From Streptomyces sp. DT2A-34 (GTDB lineage: Bacteria > Actinomycetota > Actinomycetes > Streptomycetales > Streptomycetaceae): a stretch of 64,000 bases of DNA. This document shows, piece by piece, positions 52,600 to 60,759 of this stretch (positions are counted from its first letter, which is position 1; each line of letters begins with the position of its first letter). Where the stretch lies: positions 1,860,001 to 1,924,000 of the forward strand of contig NZ_JASTWJ010000001.1 in NCBI RefSeq assembly GCF_030499515.1, given 5' to 3'. Position numbers and translations under genes: made by a program. Below the pieces are notes generated by a model that was not told the DNA's origin, did no database searches, and worked only from the letters and a program-made list of their open reading frames with translations.

Positions 52600-54839
52600 G
52601 TCGGTACGGCGGTCAGTGCGGCCCGCGCCGACTCCGCGACGCGGGCCTCCACCGTGGTCCCGGCGTCGGTGGCGGGCCGGGGGAAGACGACCGTGCGGGT
52701 CTCGCCCGGCGCGAGCTCGACAGCCCGGAACCCCCGCAGTTCGAGGGCGCGGGGCCAGACGGGGGTCCGCAGCCGCCGGACGTACAGCTGCGCGACGGTA
52801 CGGCCGTACCGCTGCCCGGTGTTGGTGACGTCGACGCGGACGGTGTCCCCGTCCAGCCGCGGCGGGCCGTACGTGAAGCTCGTGTACGACAGCCCGTGCC
52901 CGAATGCGTACAGCGGCTCGGCGCTGCCGTCGACATAGCCGCCGTACTCGGTCTCCTTGTGGTTGTAGTACACCGGGAGTCGGTCCGCCGAGCGGGGGAC
53001 GGAGACGGGGAGGCGGCCGGTCGGCTCGGTGTGCCCGAGGAGGACCTCGGCGATCGCCTCGCCGCCCCAGGGACCCGGGTACCAGGCGGTGAGCAGCGCG
53101 TCCGCGCGGTCCGCGGCCTCGGGGACGGCGTGCGGGCGGCCCTGGACCAGGACGACCGCCGTGGGCGTGCCGGTCGCGGTGACCGCGTCCAGCAGGGCGT
53201 ACTGGGCCCGGCCGAGCCGCAGTCCGGCCAGATCGGCGCCCTCGCCGCAGGTCATGTGCGAAACGGCGGTCCGCGCGGCCCCGTTGGCGTCGAACTCCGT
53301 GTCGGGCGTACGGGCGCTGGATCCGCCCAGCACGAGCACCGCCAGGTCGGAGGCGGCGGCCGCGGCGACCGCCTCGGGGACGCCGGTCAGGTCGTCACCC
53401 GTGAGCGCGCAGCCCCGGGCGTGCCGGATGCCGACCCCGGGCGGGGCGAGGCGCCGTAGTCCGTCGAGCACACTCGTCCCCGTGCCGGGGCGCTGCGGGG
53501 CCGTGTAGTCGCCCGACTGGTGGGCGACGGTGGCGGCCTGGGGTCCGAGGACGGCGATACGGGAGACGGCCGCCGCTATGGGCAGGACCCCGCCGTCGTT
53601 GTGGAGGAGGGTGACCGCCCCCCGGGCCACGCGGGTGCTCACCTCCCTGCCCCGGGCCGGGAAGGGCGGCGGCGTCGCGCCCGGCCGGTCGAACAGCCCC
53701 AGCCGGAACTTCAGCCGCAGGACCCGGGCCACGGCGCTGTCGAGAGCCTCCTCGGCCACCAGCCCCCGCTCGACCGCCTCCTCCAGGTGGGTGAAGCCCT
53801 CGTCCCACAGGCTCAGATCGACACCGGCGTCGAGCGCGAGAGCGCCCGCGGTCACCTTGTCGCCGGTGATACGGGCCAGCCGGTCCACGGCGAGGCCGTC
53901 GGCCATGACGAGGCCCTCGAAGCCCCAGCGGTCCCTGAGCAGCTCGGTGAGCAGGGCCCTGTTGCCGGAGCAGGGCGTCCCGTCGACCTCGTTGTAGGCG
54001 GCCATGACAGCGGCGGCGCCGGCCCGGACGCCGGCCCGGGCGGCGGGCAGATGGATCTCGTGCAGTTCGCGGAGCCCGAGCTCGGACTCGGCGGAGTTGC
54101 GCCCGCCGACGGTGGCGCCCTGTCCGGCGAAGTGCTTGAGGACGACGGGGGCCTTGTCGGCGGCGAAGTACTCGGCGGGCTCGCCCTGCATGCCGCGTAC
54201 GACGGCCTCCGTGAAGCGGGCGGCGAGGTACGGGTCCTCTCCGAAGCACTCCTCGGTGCGGCCCCAGCGTGGGTCGCGGGCGATGTCGAGGGCGGAGACG
54301 AGGGCGACATGTCCGCCGCGGGCCCGCAGTTCGGCGGCGGCGTGGGCGGCGGCGCGTTCGTACAGCTCGGGGTCCCAGGTGGCACCGACCGCCAGATTGA
54401 CCGGCAGGACCGTGCCGTCCAGCGCCATGTGGCCGTGCGGCACCTCCTCGACGAACAGCGCCGGTATGCCGAGCCGGCTGCGCTCGACGACATGCCGCTG
54501 CACCAGCTCCGCGAGAGCCGCGCCGTCCTCGGCGCCGGGCCCGTCGGTGTGGTCGACGCCGGACCAGGCGTCGGCCCGCTGGAGCCCGTACAGGGCGCCG
54601 AGTCCCTCGAAGCGGTCGGTCTCGGCGTACAGGGCCTCGGTGAGTTCGAAGCCGCCGTCGGGGGCGCGGCGGTAGGCGTTCCAGCCGTACATCCGCTGGT
54701 TGAGCTGGCCCACCTTCTCGCGCAGGGTCATACGGGAGAGCAGGTCGCCGACGCGGGCGTGAACGGGGGCGGTGGGGTCGCGGTAGAGCGGAGTGGGCGG
54801 GAGGCCGGCGGGGTGGCGCCGCGCGGCGAGGCCGCTCAT
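52563..54839 (-). CDS. GH3 family glycosidase with C-terminal fibronectin type III-like domain
   Basis: This 758-residue enzyme has a (beta/alpha)8 domain with ALDIARDPRWGRTEECFGED and VLKHFAGQGATVGG, a nucleophile region GLVMADGLAVDRL (Asp retained; usual SDW is ADG), a C-terminal alpha/beta domain and a final FnIII-like domain (VRVDVTNTGQRYGRTVAQLY). It lacks a signal peptide, so it acts in the cytosol on imported sugar. The ATG overlaps the kinase stop (ATGA). Confidence 0.9.
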   Translation of the reverse strand: MSGLAARRHPAGLPPTPLYRDPTAPVHARVGDLLSRMTLREKVGQLNQRMYGWNAYRRAPDGGFELTEALYAETDRFEGLGALYGLQRADAWSGVDHTDGPGAEDGAALAELVQRHVVERSRLGIPALFVEEVPHGHMALDGTVLPVNLAVGATWDPELYERAAAHAAAELRARGGHVALVSALDIARDPRWGRTEECFGEDPYLAARFTEAVVRGMQGEPAEYFAADKAPVVLKHFAGQGATVGGRNSAESELGLRELHEIHLPAARAGVRAGAAAVMAAYNEVDGTPCSGNRALLTELLRDRWGFEGLVMADGLAVDRLARITGDKVTAGALALDAGVDLSLWDEGFTHLEEAVERGLVAEEALDSAVARVLRLKFRLGLFDRPGATPPPFPARGREVSTRVARGAVTLLHNDGGVLPIAAAVSRIAVLGPQAATVAHQSGDYTAPQRPGTGTSVLDGLRRLAPPGVGIRHARGCALTGDDLTGVPEAVAAAAASDLAVLVLGGSSARTPDTEFDANGAARTAVSHMTCGEGADLAGLRLGRAQYALLDAVTATGTPTAVVLVQGRPHAVPEAADRADALLTAWYPGPWGGEAIAEVLLGHTEPTGRLPVSVPRSADRLPVYYNHKETEYGGYVDGSAEPLYAFGHGLSYTSFTYGPPRLDGDTVRVDVTNTGQRYGRTVAQLYVRRLRTPVWPRALELRGFRAVELAPGETRTVVFPRPATDAGTTVEARVAESARAALTAVPTQSFTAPDETPL

Positions 54840-55873
54840 CCGGCGTACCCCAGTCGGGCGAGGGCGACGGCGCCCTGGGAGCCGTCGGCCACCCAGTCGA
54901 GGGTGAGGCCGAGGGGGTGCAGCCGTGCGGTGAGGGGCGCGGTCAGCGGTCCGTCCGGACCGAGCAGACCGCCGGTCGCGACGATCCGCTCGCCCGGCCG
55001 GGGTTCGAGGGCGCGGACGGTGCCGGTGAGGTGCTCGGCGGCCGTTTCGAGGATTCCGGTGGCAACGACGTCCTTGTGCCGGACGGCGGCCTCGGTGACG
55101 AGCGGGGCGAGCCGGGCCAGCCGGACCGGCGGCCGGTCCATCACGGCGGGCAGCAGGTGCATGCGGTACGCCTCGCGCCGGGCCAGACTCCAGGCTCCGG
55201 CGTCGCACGGACCCGCAGCCTGGCCCGGCAGCACGTCCTCCGGCACCCCCAGTGTCCGCCCGACCGACGCGGCCAGCGCCGTCGGCCCGCCCCTCCCGTC
55301 CGCCATGCGCAGCGCCACCCGTACCGCCTCGCGTCCGATCCAGAAGCCGCCGCCGTCGTCCCCGAGCAGCCAGCCGTCGCCCCCGGCGGTCGTCGTGCAC
55401 GCGCGTGAGGTGATGCGCGCCGCGACCGCGCCGGTGCCGGCCACCAGGGCGAGGCCGTCGGCGGGGTTGCCGGGCGCGGAGGCGAACGCGGCCTCGATGT
55501 CGCTGTGGACCTCGACCGAGGCGGCGCCGATGCCCAGCCGGCTCAGCGCGACGGTGAGAGCGGCGTGCGCCTTGACCCGGCCCGGCTCGTCCGGGGCGGT
55601 GCGCGAGGCGCCCGCGAACCCGGCCGCCACGGCCACGACACGGCCGCGCAGCCCCTCCGGCACGGCGTGCGCGAGGGCCTCGGCGAGATGCTCGGTGAGC
55701 TGCGCACCGGGGACGGTCAGGGCGTTGCCCGGCCCGCCGACGCCCTCGCCCTCGGGGGCGCCGGCGCGCAGGGGTGCCAGGACGGCGCGGGTGCGGGTGC
55801 CTCCGGCGTCCAGGCCGACGACGTATGCCGTAGGTGCCGAAGCGGCCGAGGTTTGGTTCAAATCACTATTCAT
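54836..55873 (-). CDS. N-acetylglucosamine kinase-like protein (BadF/BadG family)
   Basis: This sugar kinase of the BadF/BcrA ASKHA fold has about 345 residues, with phosphate-binding VGLDAGGTRTRAVL, an Asp-containing ALVAGTGAVAARI and GWLLGDDGGGFWIG. GlcNAc kinases of this family look the same. ATG codons at 55873 and 55897 (eight residues longer) are in frame; no good SD precedes either. The operator copy at 55854-55868 lies inside codons 2-6 of the shorter form. It is co-transcribed with the GH3 gene. Confidence 0.87.
   Translation of the reverse strand: MNSDLNQTSAASAPTAYVVGLDAGGTRTRAVLAPLRAGAPEGEGVGGPGNALTVPGAQLTEHLAEALAHAVPEGLRGRVVAVAAGFAGASRTAPDEPGRVKAHAALTVALSRLGIGAASVEVHSDIEAAFASAPGNPADGLALVAGTGAVAARITSRACTTTAGGDGWLLGDDGGGFWIGREAVRVALRMADGRGGPTALAASVGRTLGVPEDVLPGQAAGPCDAGAWSLARREAYRMHLLPAVMDRPPVRLARLAPLVTEAAVRHKDVVATGILETAAEHLTGTVRALEPRPGERIVATGGLLGPDGPLTAPLTARLHPLGLTLDWVADGSQGAVALARLGYAG
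55854..55868 (-). promoter_or_regulatory. Glycan-locus operator motif, site 4 (kinase/GH5 divergent region)
   Basis: On the minus strand TAGTGATTTGAACCA, one base from the copy at 49250. It overlaps the 5' end of the kinase reading frame and is about 15 bp before an ATG of the divergent GH5-like gene, so a bound repressor would block both. Confidence 0.68.
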
Positions 55874-55881
55874 TGCCGACC

Positions 55882-57189
55882 ATGGTGGTTGATACATTCG
55901 CCACGAGCAAGAGCCGAGCCCCGGGCAAGAGGCAGGCTCAGACCGGGACCGGACCCGAGGAGGATCCCATCCACACGCTCCGCTTCGGCGTCAACTACAC
56001 GCCCCGCCACGGCTGGTTCCACTCCTGGCACGACTTCGACCCGGCACGCGCGCGTGAGGACCTGGACCGGATCGCCGGTCTCGGCCTCGACCACGTCCGC
56101 GTCTTCCACCTCTGGCCGCTGCTCCAGCCCAACCGCACCCTCGTGCGCACCGCCGCCGTGGACCAGCTGGCGCACCTCGTCGACCTGGCCGGCGAAGCCG
56201 GTCTGGACGTCATGGTGGACGGCGTCCAGGGCCATCTGTCGAGCTTCGACTTCTACCCGGAGTGGACCCGCAGCTGGCACCACCGCAATGTGTTCACGGA
56301 CCCGGAGGCCATCGAGGCCCAGGCCACCCTCCTGCGCACCCTCGGCCGCGCGCTCGCCGGCCGCCCGCACCTCATCGGCCTCCAGCTCGGCAACGAGCTC
56401 AACAACCTGGTCGAGCACAACCCGGTGACGGCGGACGAGGTCGACCACTACCTCGACACCCTGCTGGCCGCCGCCCGGGACGGGCTCGGCGCGAGCGCCG
56501 GCCTGGTCACGCACTCCGCGTACGACGCCGCCTGGTACGGCGACGACCATCCCTTCACCCCCGAGGCCTCCGCCCGCAAGGGCGACCTGACCACCGTCCA
56601 CCCCTGGGTGTTCTCCGGCGACTGCGCCCGCCGCTACGGCCCCCGCTCCCCACAGGTCCGGCACCTCGCCGAGTACGGCACCGAACTGGCCAAGGCGTAC
56701 GCCATCGACCCCGCGCGCCCCGTCTGGGTCCAGGAGACGGGCGCCCCCGAGCCGCACGTCCCGGCCGCCGACGCCCCCGAGTTCGCGCGGGCGACCGTAC
56801 GGAACGCGGCCGAGTGCGCGGGGCTGTGGGGGGTGACCTGGTGGTGCTCCCACGACGTCGACCGCTCACTGGCCGACTTCCCGGAACTGGAGTACACCCT
56901 GGGCCTGTTCGACTCCTCCGGCCGCCCCAAGCCGATCGCCGAGGCACTCTCCGAGACCGTCGCCGAACTGCGCCGCCACCCCCGCCCCGCACCGCCGCGC
57001 AAGACCGCCCTGGTCCTGGACTGCGCGCCGGGCACGCGGTCGGTGTCCGGGCCGGGCGGCGCGTACTTCGAGGCGTGGATGCGGATGCGGACGGAAGGCG
57101 TCCGCCCGGCGGTGGTCCTGGCCGCGCGGGCGCGGGACGCGGAGTACCTGGCGGCGCGGGGGATCAAGGAGGTCGTACGGCCGTCCTGA
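55882..57189 (+). CDS. GH5-like glycosidase (beta-mannosidase/cellulase type)
   Basis: This (beta/alpha)8 enzyme has its acid/base Glu in LQLGNELNNLVEHNP and the nucleophile Glu in VWVQETGAPEPH, as in clan GH-A. LRFGVNYTPRHGWFHSWHDF begins the fold, without a signal peptide. Start choice is odd: the best SD (GAGGAGG, 55957-55963) precedes an ATC at 55969 that would give I/MHTLRFGVNYTP; the nearest normal start upstream is ATG 55882, which adds 29 residues of unlikely sequence. It would act in the cytosol, possibly on the Man-beta-1,4-GlcNAc bond (inference). Confidence 0.85.
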   Translation: MVVDTFATSKSRAPGKRQAQTGTGPEEDPIHTLRFGVNYTPRHGWFHSWHDFDPARAREDLDRIAGLGLDHVRVFHLWPLLQPNRTLVRTAAVDQLAHLVDLAGEAGLDVMVDGVQGHLSSFDFYPEWTRSWHHRNVFTDPEAIEAQATLLRTLGRALAGRPHLIGLQLGNELNNLVEHNPVTADEVDHYLDTLLAAARDGLGASAGLVTHSAYDAAWYGDDHPFTPEASARKGDLTTVHPWVFSGDCARRYGPRSPQVRHLAEYGTELAKAYAIDPARPVWVQETGAPEPHVPAADAPEFARATVRNAAECAGLWGVTWWCSHDVDRSLADFPELEYTLGLFDSSGRPKPIAEALSETVAELRRHPRPAPPRKTALVLDCAPGTRSVSGPGGAYFEAWMRMRTEGVRPAVVLAARARDAEYLAARGIKEVVRPS

Positions 57190-57218
57190 GCCGCCGCTGA
57201 CCGGCGGGCGTGCCTCAG
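57186..57218. terminator. Composite hairpin between GH5-like and GH3 genes
   Basis: CCGCCG (57191-57196) pairs with CGGCGG (57202-57207); CTGAG/CTCAG outside can extend it. The stem is short with a bulge. It lies between convergent stops (57189 and 57215). Confidence 0.45.
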
Positions 57219-58708
57219 TCGTCGGTGACGCCCGCCAGCACCTCGGCGACGGCCCGCAGGTTCGCCCGCCCCCGCCCGTACGAGTACAGCGCGCCGCCCT
57301 CCGGCAGCCCCGTGTCCACCCGTACCGCGTCCGGCCGCCGGGCCAACAGGGCGTCCCGCAACCGCAGTTGCCAGGGATGCAGCCCGGCGTCGCACGTGGC
57401 GACGACGAGGGGCGCGCCCCCGCAGGAGCGCAGCATCCCGTCGACGAGCTCGGCAGGATCCGCCGGTTCGCCGGTGACGGAGGTGCCCGTCGCCGTGGGG
57501 TCGAGGGCGCGCACCTCGGTCAGCAGGTCCTCGCCGCCCCAGTTGAGCGCGGGGTGCGGCGGCGGGAAGAGGTCGACGACGTGGGCCCCGCGCACGGCGG
57601 GCGGTACGCCCCGGCCTCGTACCGCCCGACGCGCGGCCACGAGACCGGCCTCCGCGTCCCAGCCGGCGACGTCGAGGGGCGGCGTCGCATAGCGCGCGGC
57701 GAGCCGCCGCACCCGCCCCGCGGCCTCCTCGACGCGTTCCTGGGCCAGCAGGCCGGTGCGCAGCGCGTCGAGCACGGCGTCCCGGCAGGCCAAGGTGACA
57801 CCCAGGTCCCCCACGGCGACGATGACCTGGTCCGCGCCCGCCGCGAGCGCGATGCGCGCGCCGGCCGCCTCGCCGTACGCGTCGGCGATCGCCTTCATCT
57901 CCAGGGCGTCGCTGACGAGAACGCCGTCGAAGCCGAGGTCGTGGCGGAGCAGGTCGCCCAGGATGCGGCGGCTGAGCGTGGCGGGGCGGTTGGGGTCCAG
58001 CGCCGGGAAGACGACATGGGCGCTCATCAGCATCGGCACGCCCGCGGCGACGGCCGCGCGGAACGGTTCGAGGTCGGTGCTGAGTTCGTCGTACGGCCTC
58101 GGGTCGACCGCCATGCCGTGGTGGCTGTCGGTGACGGTGCCGCCGTGGCCGGGGAAGTGCTTGGCGCAGGAAGCTATGCCGCGGGCCTCGGTGGCGGTGA
58201 TCCAGGCGTGCAGATGGCGGGCGGCGAGTCCGGGGTCGGCGCCGAAGGAGCGGGTGCGCACGATCGGGTTGTCCGGCCGGTGCTGGAGGTCGGCGACGGG
58301 GGCGTAGGAGGCGGTGATGCCGAGGGTGGCCAGGTGCCCGGCCAGCGCGTCGGCGCAGCGGGCGGTGAGGTTCGGGTCGTCGGCGACGCCGAGGGCGTAG
58401 GAGCCGGGGACGTCGGGGGCGCCGGCGCTCACCAGGTGGCCGATGCCGCCGCCCTCGTTGTCGATGGCGACGAGGAGGTCGGGGCGGATGGCCCGCAGCT
58501 CGTCCGTGAGGCGGCGCACCTGCTGCGCGTCGCGGATGTTGCGGGTGAAGAGGATGACCCCGCCGAGGCCGCGGTCGATGAGCTCCTTGAGCGTGTCCGG
58601 CACGCTCATGGCCCCGTCGAACCCGGCGACGAGGCAGCGGTGGGCGGCTTCGTCCAGATCGGCGGGGAGCGCGCTCGACCTGGACGATATGTGCTCGAAG
58701 TGGCTCAC
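57215..58708 (-). CDS. GH3 beta-N-acetylhexosaminidase (NagZ-like)
   Basis: This 497-residue cytosolic GH3 enzyme carries the NagZ signature CAKHFPGHGGTVTDSHHGM, with the Asp/His dyad used as acid/base in N-acetylglucosaminidases, and the nucleophile Asp in VLVSDALEM. A second alpha/beta domain follows from about residue 340. It would split GlcNAc from chitobiose-type ends. GTG start at 58708, no strong SD. It completes the enzyme set of the locus. Confidence 0.9.
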   Translation of the reverse strand: MSHFEHISSRSSALPADLDEAAHRCLVAGFDGAMSVPDTLKELIDRGLGGVILFTRNIRDAQQVRRLTDELRAIRPDLLVAIDNEGGGIGHLVSAGAPDVPGSYALGVADDPNLTARCADALAGHLATLGITASYAPVADLQHRPDNPIVRTRSFGADPGLAARHLHAWITATEARGIASCAKHFPGHGGTVTDSHHGMAVDPRPYDELSTDLEPFRAAVAAGVPMLMSAHVVFPALDPNRPATLSRRILGDLLRHDLGFDGVLVSDALEMKAIADAYGEAAGARIALAAGADQVIVAVGDLGVTLACRDAVLDALRTGLLAQERVEEAAGRVRRLAARYATPPLDVAGWDAEAGLVAARRAVRGRGVPPAVRGAHVVDLFPPPHPALNWGGEDLLTEVRALDPTATGTSVTGEPADPAELVDGMLRSCGGAPLVVATCDAGLHPWQLRLRDALLARRPDAVRVDTGLPEGGALYSYGRGRANLRAVAEVLAGVTDD

Positions 58709-58854
58709 CCCGGCAATGCTCTGGCTCGATCAGCCGAAAGTCAACCTGCTGATGGATGGCTGATTCAATGGTGTGACAGGGCAGGCGCCGGGCACCTACG
58801 GAAAACGCGGTTGTACGGCGATCATCCCGGCGTCTGACGTCGGCCTCCATCGGC
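58709..58854. promoter_or_regulatory. Promoter region of the NagZ-like gene
   Basis: The region contains GGCTGATTCAATGG (58758-58771), a poor relative of the locus operator, and GGCTCGATCAGCC (58724-58736, plus strand), an interrupted GGCT/AGCC inverted repeat. I cannot say with confidence that the RpiR regulator acts here. Confidence 0.35.
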
Positions 58855-59412
58855 GTGTACGGCGCCCGTACGTCTCCCGGTTTCGCGCGACTGTGCGCCG
58901 AGCGGGCCGTGACCGCGTCCGGGGCCGGATCCGGGTCCTGGTACGGATCCGGCCCCGGGTCCTGGTCGGCGGCGGCGAACGGCACGGTGATCGAGCAGGC
59001 GCAGATCCTCACCACGCACAACCTGGCCACGCTGGTCCACCGGGTGGACATCGCCCCGCGGCCCTGCTGGTCCGACCTGGCGCACCGCGGCTTCGTCACC
59101 GTGTGCCGGCCGGCCGCCCGCGTGCACGGCAACCGGCGTCCGCTGCCGGCCATCGAGGACGCGGCGTACGCCTGGCGTCAGATGCTGTTCCACCTGCCCC
59201 TGTGCCCGCCCGACGAACAGCGGCGGTTCCTCGCCGGCCCGGACGAGGAGACGGCCCGCCAGCCCGCCCACGTCACGACCCGGCCGGCCCCCGCCCTGGC
59301 GGGCCTGCTCCTGGTCGCCGAGGGCGGCACCTTCGACACCGACGGCACGACGGACGGCGGTCGCGCCCGCCGCTTCCTGGGGTGGAGGACCGGGGGGCAC
59401 TGGATGCGGTGA
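58855..59412 (+). pseudogene. Remnant of a larger conserved Streptomyces protein (C-terminal part)
   Basis: From about residue 45 the reading frame (VIEQAQILTTHNLATLVH to RFLGWRTGGHWMR) looks like the well-conserved end of a long actinobacterial hypothetical protein. The 44 residues before it are low-complexity Ser/Gly and unlikely to be coding. There is no good SD at ATG 58855; a GTG at 58987 would start inside the conserved part. I interpret it as a 5'-deleted remnant. Function unknown. Confidence 0.5.
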
Positions 59413-59424
59413 GTGCGGGGGAGC

Positions 59425-59466
59425 GGGCGAGCGGATGCGGCCGGCGCGCGCTCGCGTCGCTCGCCC
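59425..59466 (+). terminator. GC-rich hairpin after the remnant gene
   Basis: GGGCGAGCG (59425-59433) and CGCTCGCCC (59458-59466) pair perfectly around a GC-rich loop. It lies 12 bp after the stop. Otherwise 59413-59599 shows nothing recognisable. Confidence 0.5.
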
Positions 59467-59599
59467 GCCGACGCCGCTTCGGCTTGCGGACACCACGGCG
59501 TCACACCGGGCGGGCACGTTTTCGGCGTCCCCTCCTGCTTCGCCCTGCGTCCGTCCGCCCCGTCCCCGCGCGGCGTGACGTGAAAGGACGACCTGCGCC

Positions 59600-60634
59600 G
59601 TGTCCCTGCTGCCGCTCGGCGGTGCCGCCGGCCCGCTCCCCACCGCCCCCGCCGCCCACGCCGCCCCCGCCCCGGTCCGCTCCCCCTTCACCCCCTTCTC
59701 TCCCGCAAGCCTCACCCGCCACGCCATCACCCTGCTGCCGCTCCTGCTGATCGGGGCGTGGGCGGCGGCCGACTGGCGCACCTTCGCCGACGGCGCCACC
59801 CGGCTCGCCTCCGCCGACCCCTGGTGGCTGCTCGCCGGTCTCTTCTTCACCTGCATGGGCTGGGTGGCCGCCGCGTGCGTCCGCCAAGGGGCCCTGCCGG
59901 AACGGCTCCCGCCGGGCCTGCTGCTCGCCTCGCAGTTCGCTGCCGGCGCCGCGAACCAGGTGCTGCCGGCGAGTATCGGCGCCCACGCCGTCACCCTGCG
60001 CTTCCTGCAGAACCGCGGCATACCGCTGCCCCGGGCCACCGCCTCACTCGCCCTGTACTCACTGGTCAAGCCGATCGCGAAGACGGCGGTGCTGCTCGGC
60101 TTCCTCGTGGCCTTCCCCGAACTGCTGCACCTGCGCGAACTCGTCCCGGACGAGCGGACGTTGCTCCTGGTGACCGCGGGCGTGACGGTCGCCCTCGCCA
60201 CCGCGGCCGTCCTCGCGGCAGCCGTACGGCCGCTGCGCCGCCCCCTCGTGCGCTGCGTCCGGACCGCCCTGACCGACGCGCGGATCCTGCACACCCGGCC
60301 CAGCCGCGTCCTGGCCCTGTGGGGCGGGGCCGCCGCCACCCCGCTGCTGCAGGCGAGCGTGATCGCCTCGGTCGGCTTCGCGCTCGGCCTGCCGCTGTCC
60401 TGGACGCAGGTGACCCTCGCCCTCCTGCTCGCCGGCACCGCGGTGGGCGCCGTACCCGCACCGGGCGGCATCGGCCCCGTGGACGCGGCGCTGGTGTTCA
60501 CGATGGCCGCCTTCGGCGCACCGACGAGCCTCGCCGCGGCCACGGTCATCGGCTACCGCGTCCTGACGGTCTGGGTCCCCCTGCTGCCGGGCGCACTGGT
60601 GCTCTCGATCCTGGTCCAGCGCAAGATCCTCTGA
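59600..60634 (+). CDS. YbhN/UPF0104-type membrane protein (lysylphosphatidylglycerol synthetase transmembrane-like)
   Basis: This 344-residue protein has an Ala/Pro-rich N-terminus then about eight membrane helices. FAAGAANQVLPASIGAHAV and TAVGAVPAPGGIGPVDAAL are the paired polar motifs typical of the LPG-synthase transmembrane/UPF0104 family, which are lipid or polyprenyl flippase-like. No soluble transferase domain is attached. The start is GTG 59600. The substrate is unknown. Confidence 0.82.
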   Translation: MSLLPLGGAAGPLPTAPAAHAAPAPVRSPFTPFSPASLTRHAITLLPLLLIGAWAAADWRTFADGATRLASADPWWLLAGLFFTCMGWVAAACVRQGALPERLPPGLLLASQFAAGAANQVLPASIGAHAVTLRFLQNRGIPLPRATASLALYSLVKPIAKTAVLLGFLVAFPELLHLRELVPDERTLLLVTAGVTVALATAAVLAAAVRPLRRPLVRCVRTALTDARILHTRPSRVLALWGGAAATPLLQASVIASVGFALGLPLSWTQVTLALLLAGTAVGAVPAPGGIGPVDAALVFTMAAFGAPTSLAAATVIGYRVLTVWVPLLPGALVLSILVQRKIL

Positions 60635-60661
60635 GTCGGCGGTCTTTCCGTTCTCATTGAA

Positions 60662-60711
60662 TAGACGAGACGACTAGTCTAGTGTCTTGAGTAGACGCAA
60701 CGGTAAGTCTT
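60662..60711. promoter_or_regulatory. Two operator-like repeats TAGAC-N10-GTCTA
   Basis: TAGAC (60662-60666) pairs with GTCTA (60677-60681); a second copy TAGAC (60692-60696) with GTCTT (60707-60711) lies exactly 30 bp later. They are 50-100 bp before the MFS gene start. The TetR regulator encoded downstream of the MFS gene is the natural candidate ligand. Confidence 0.7.
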
Positions 60712-60759
60712 GTCTTGATCGTGCGTCCCGTTCACGACCGCTCATGAGAGGCCACAGCC

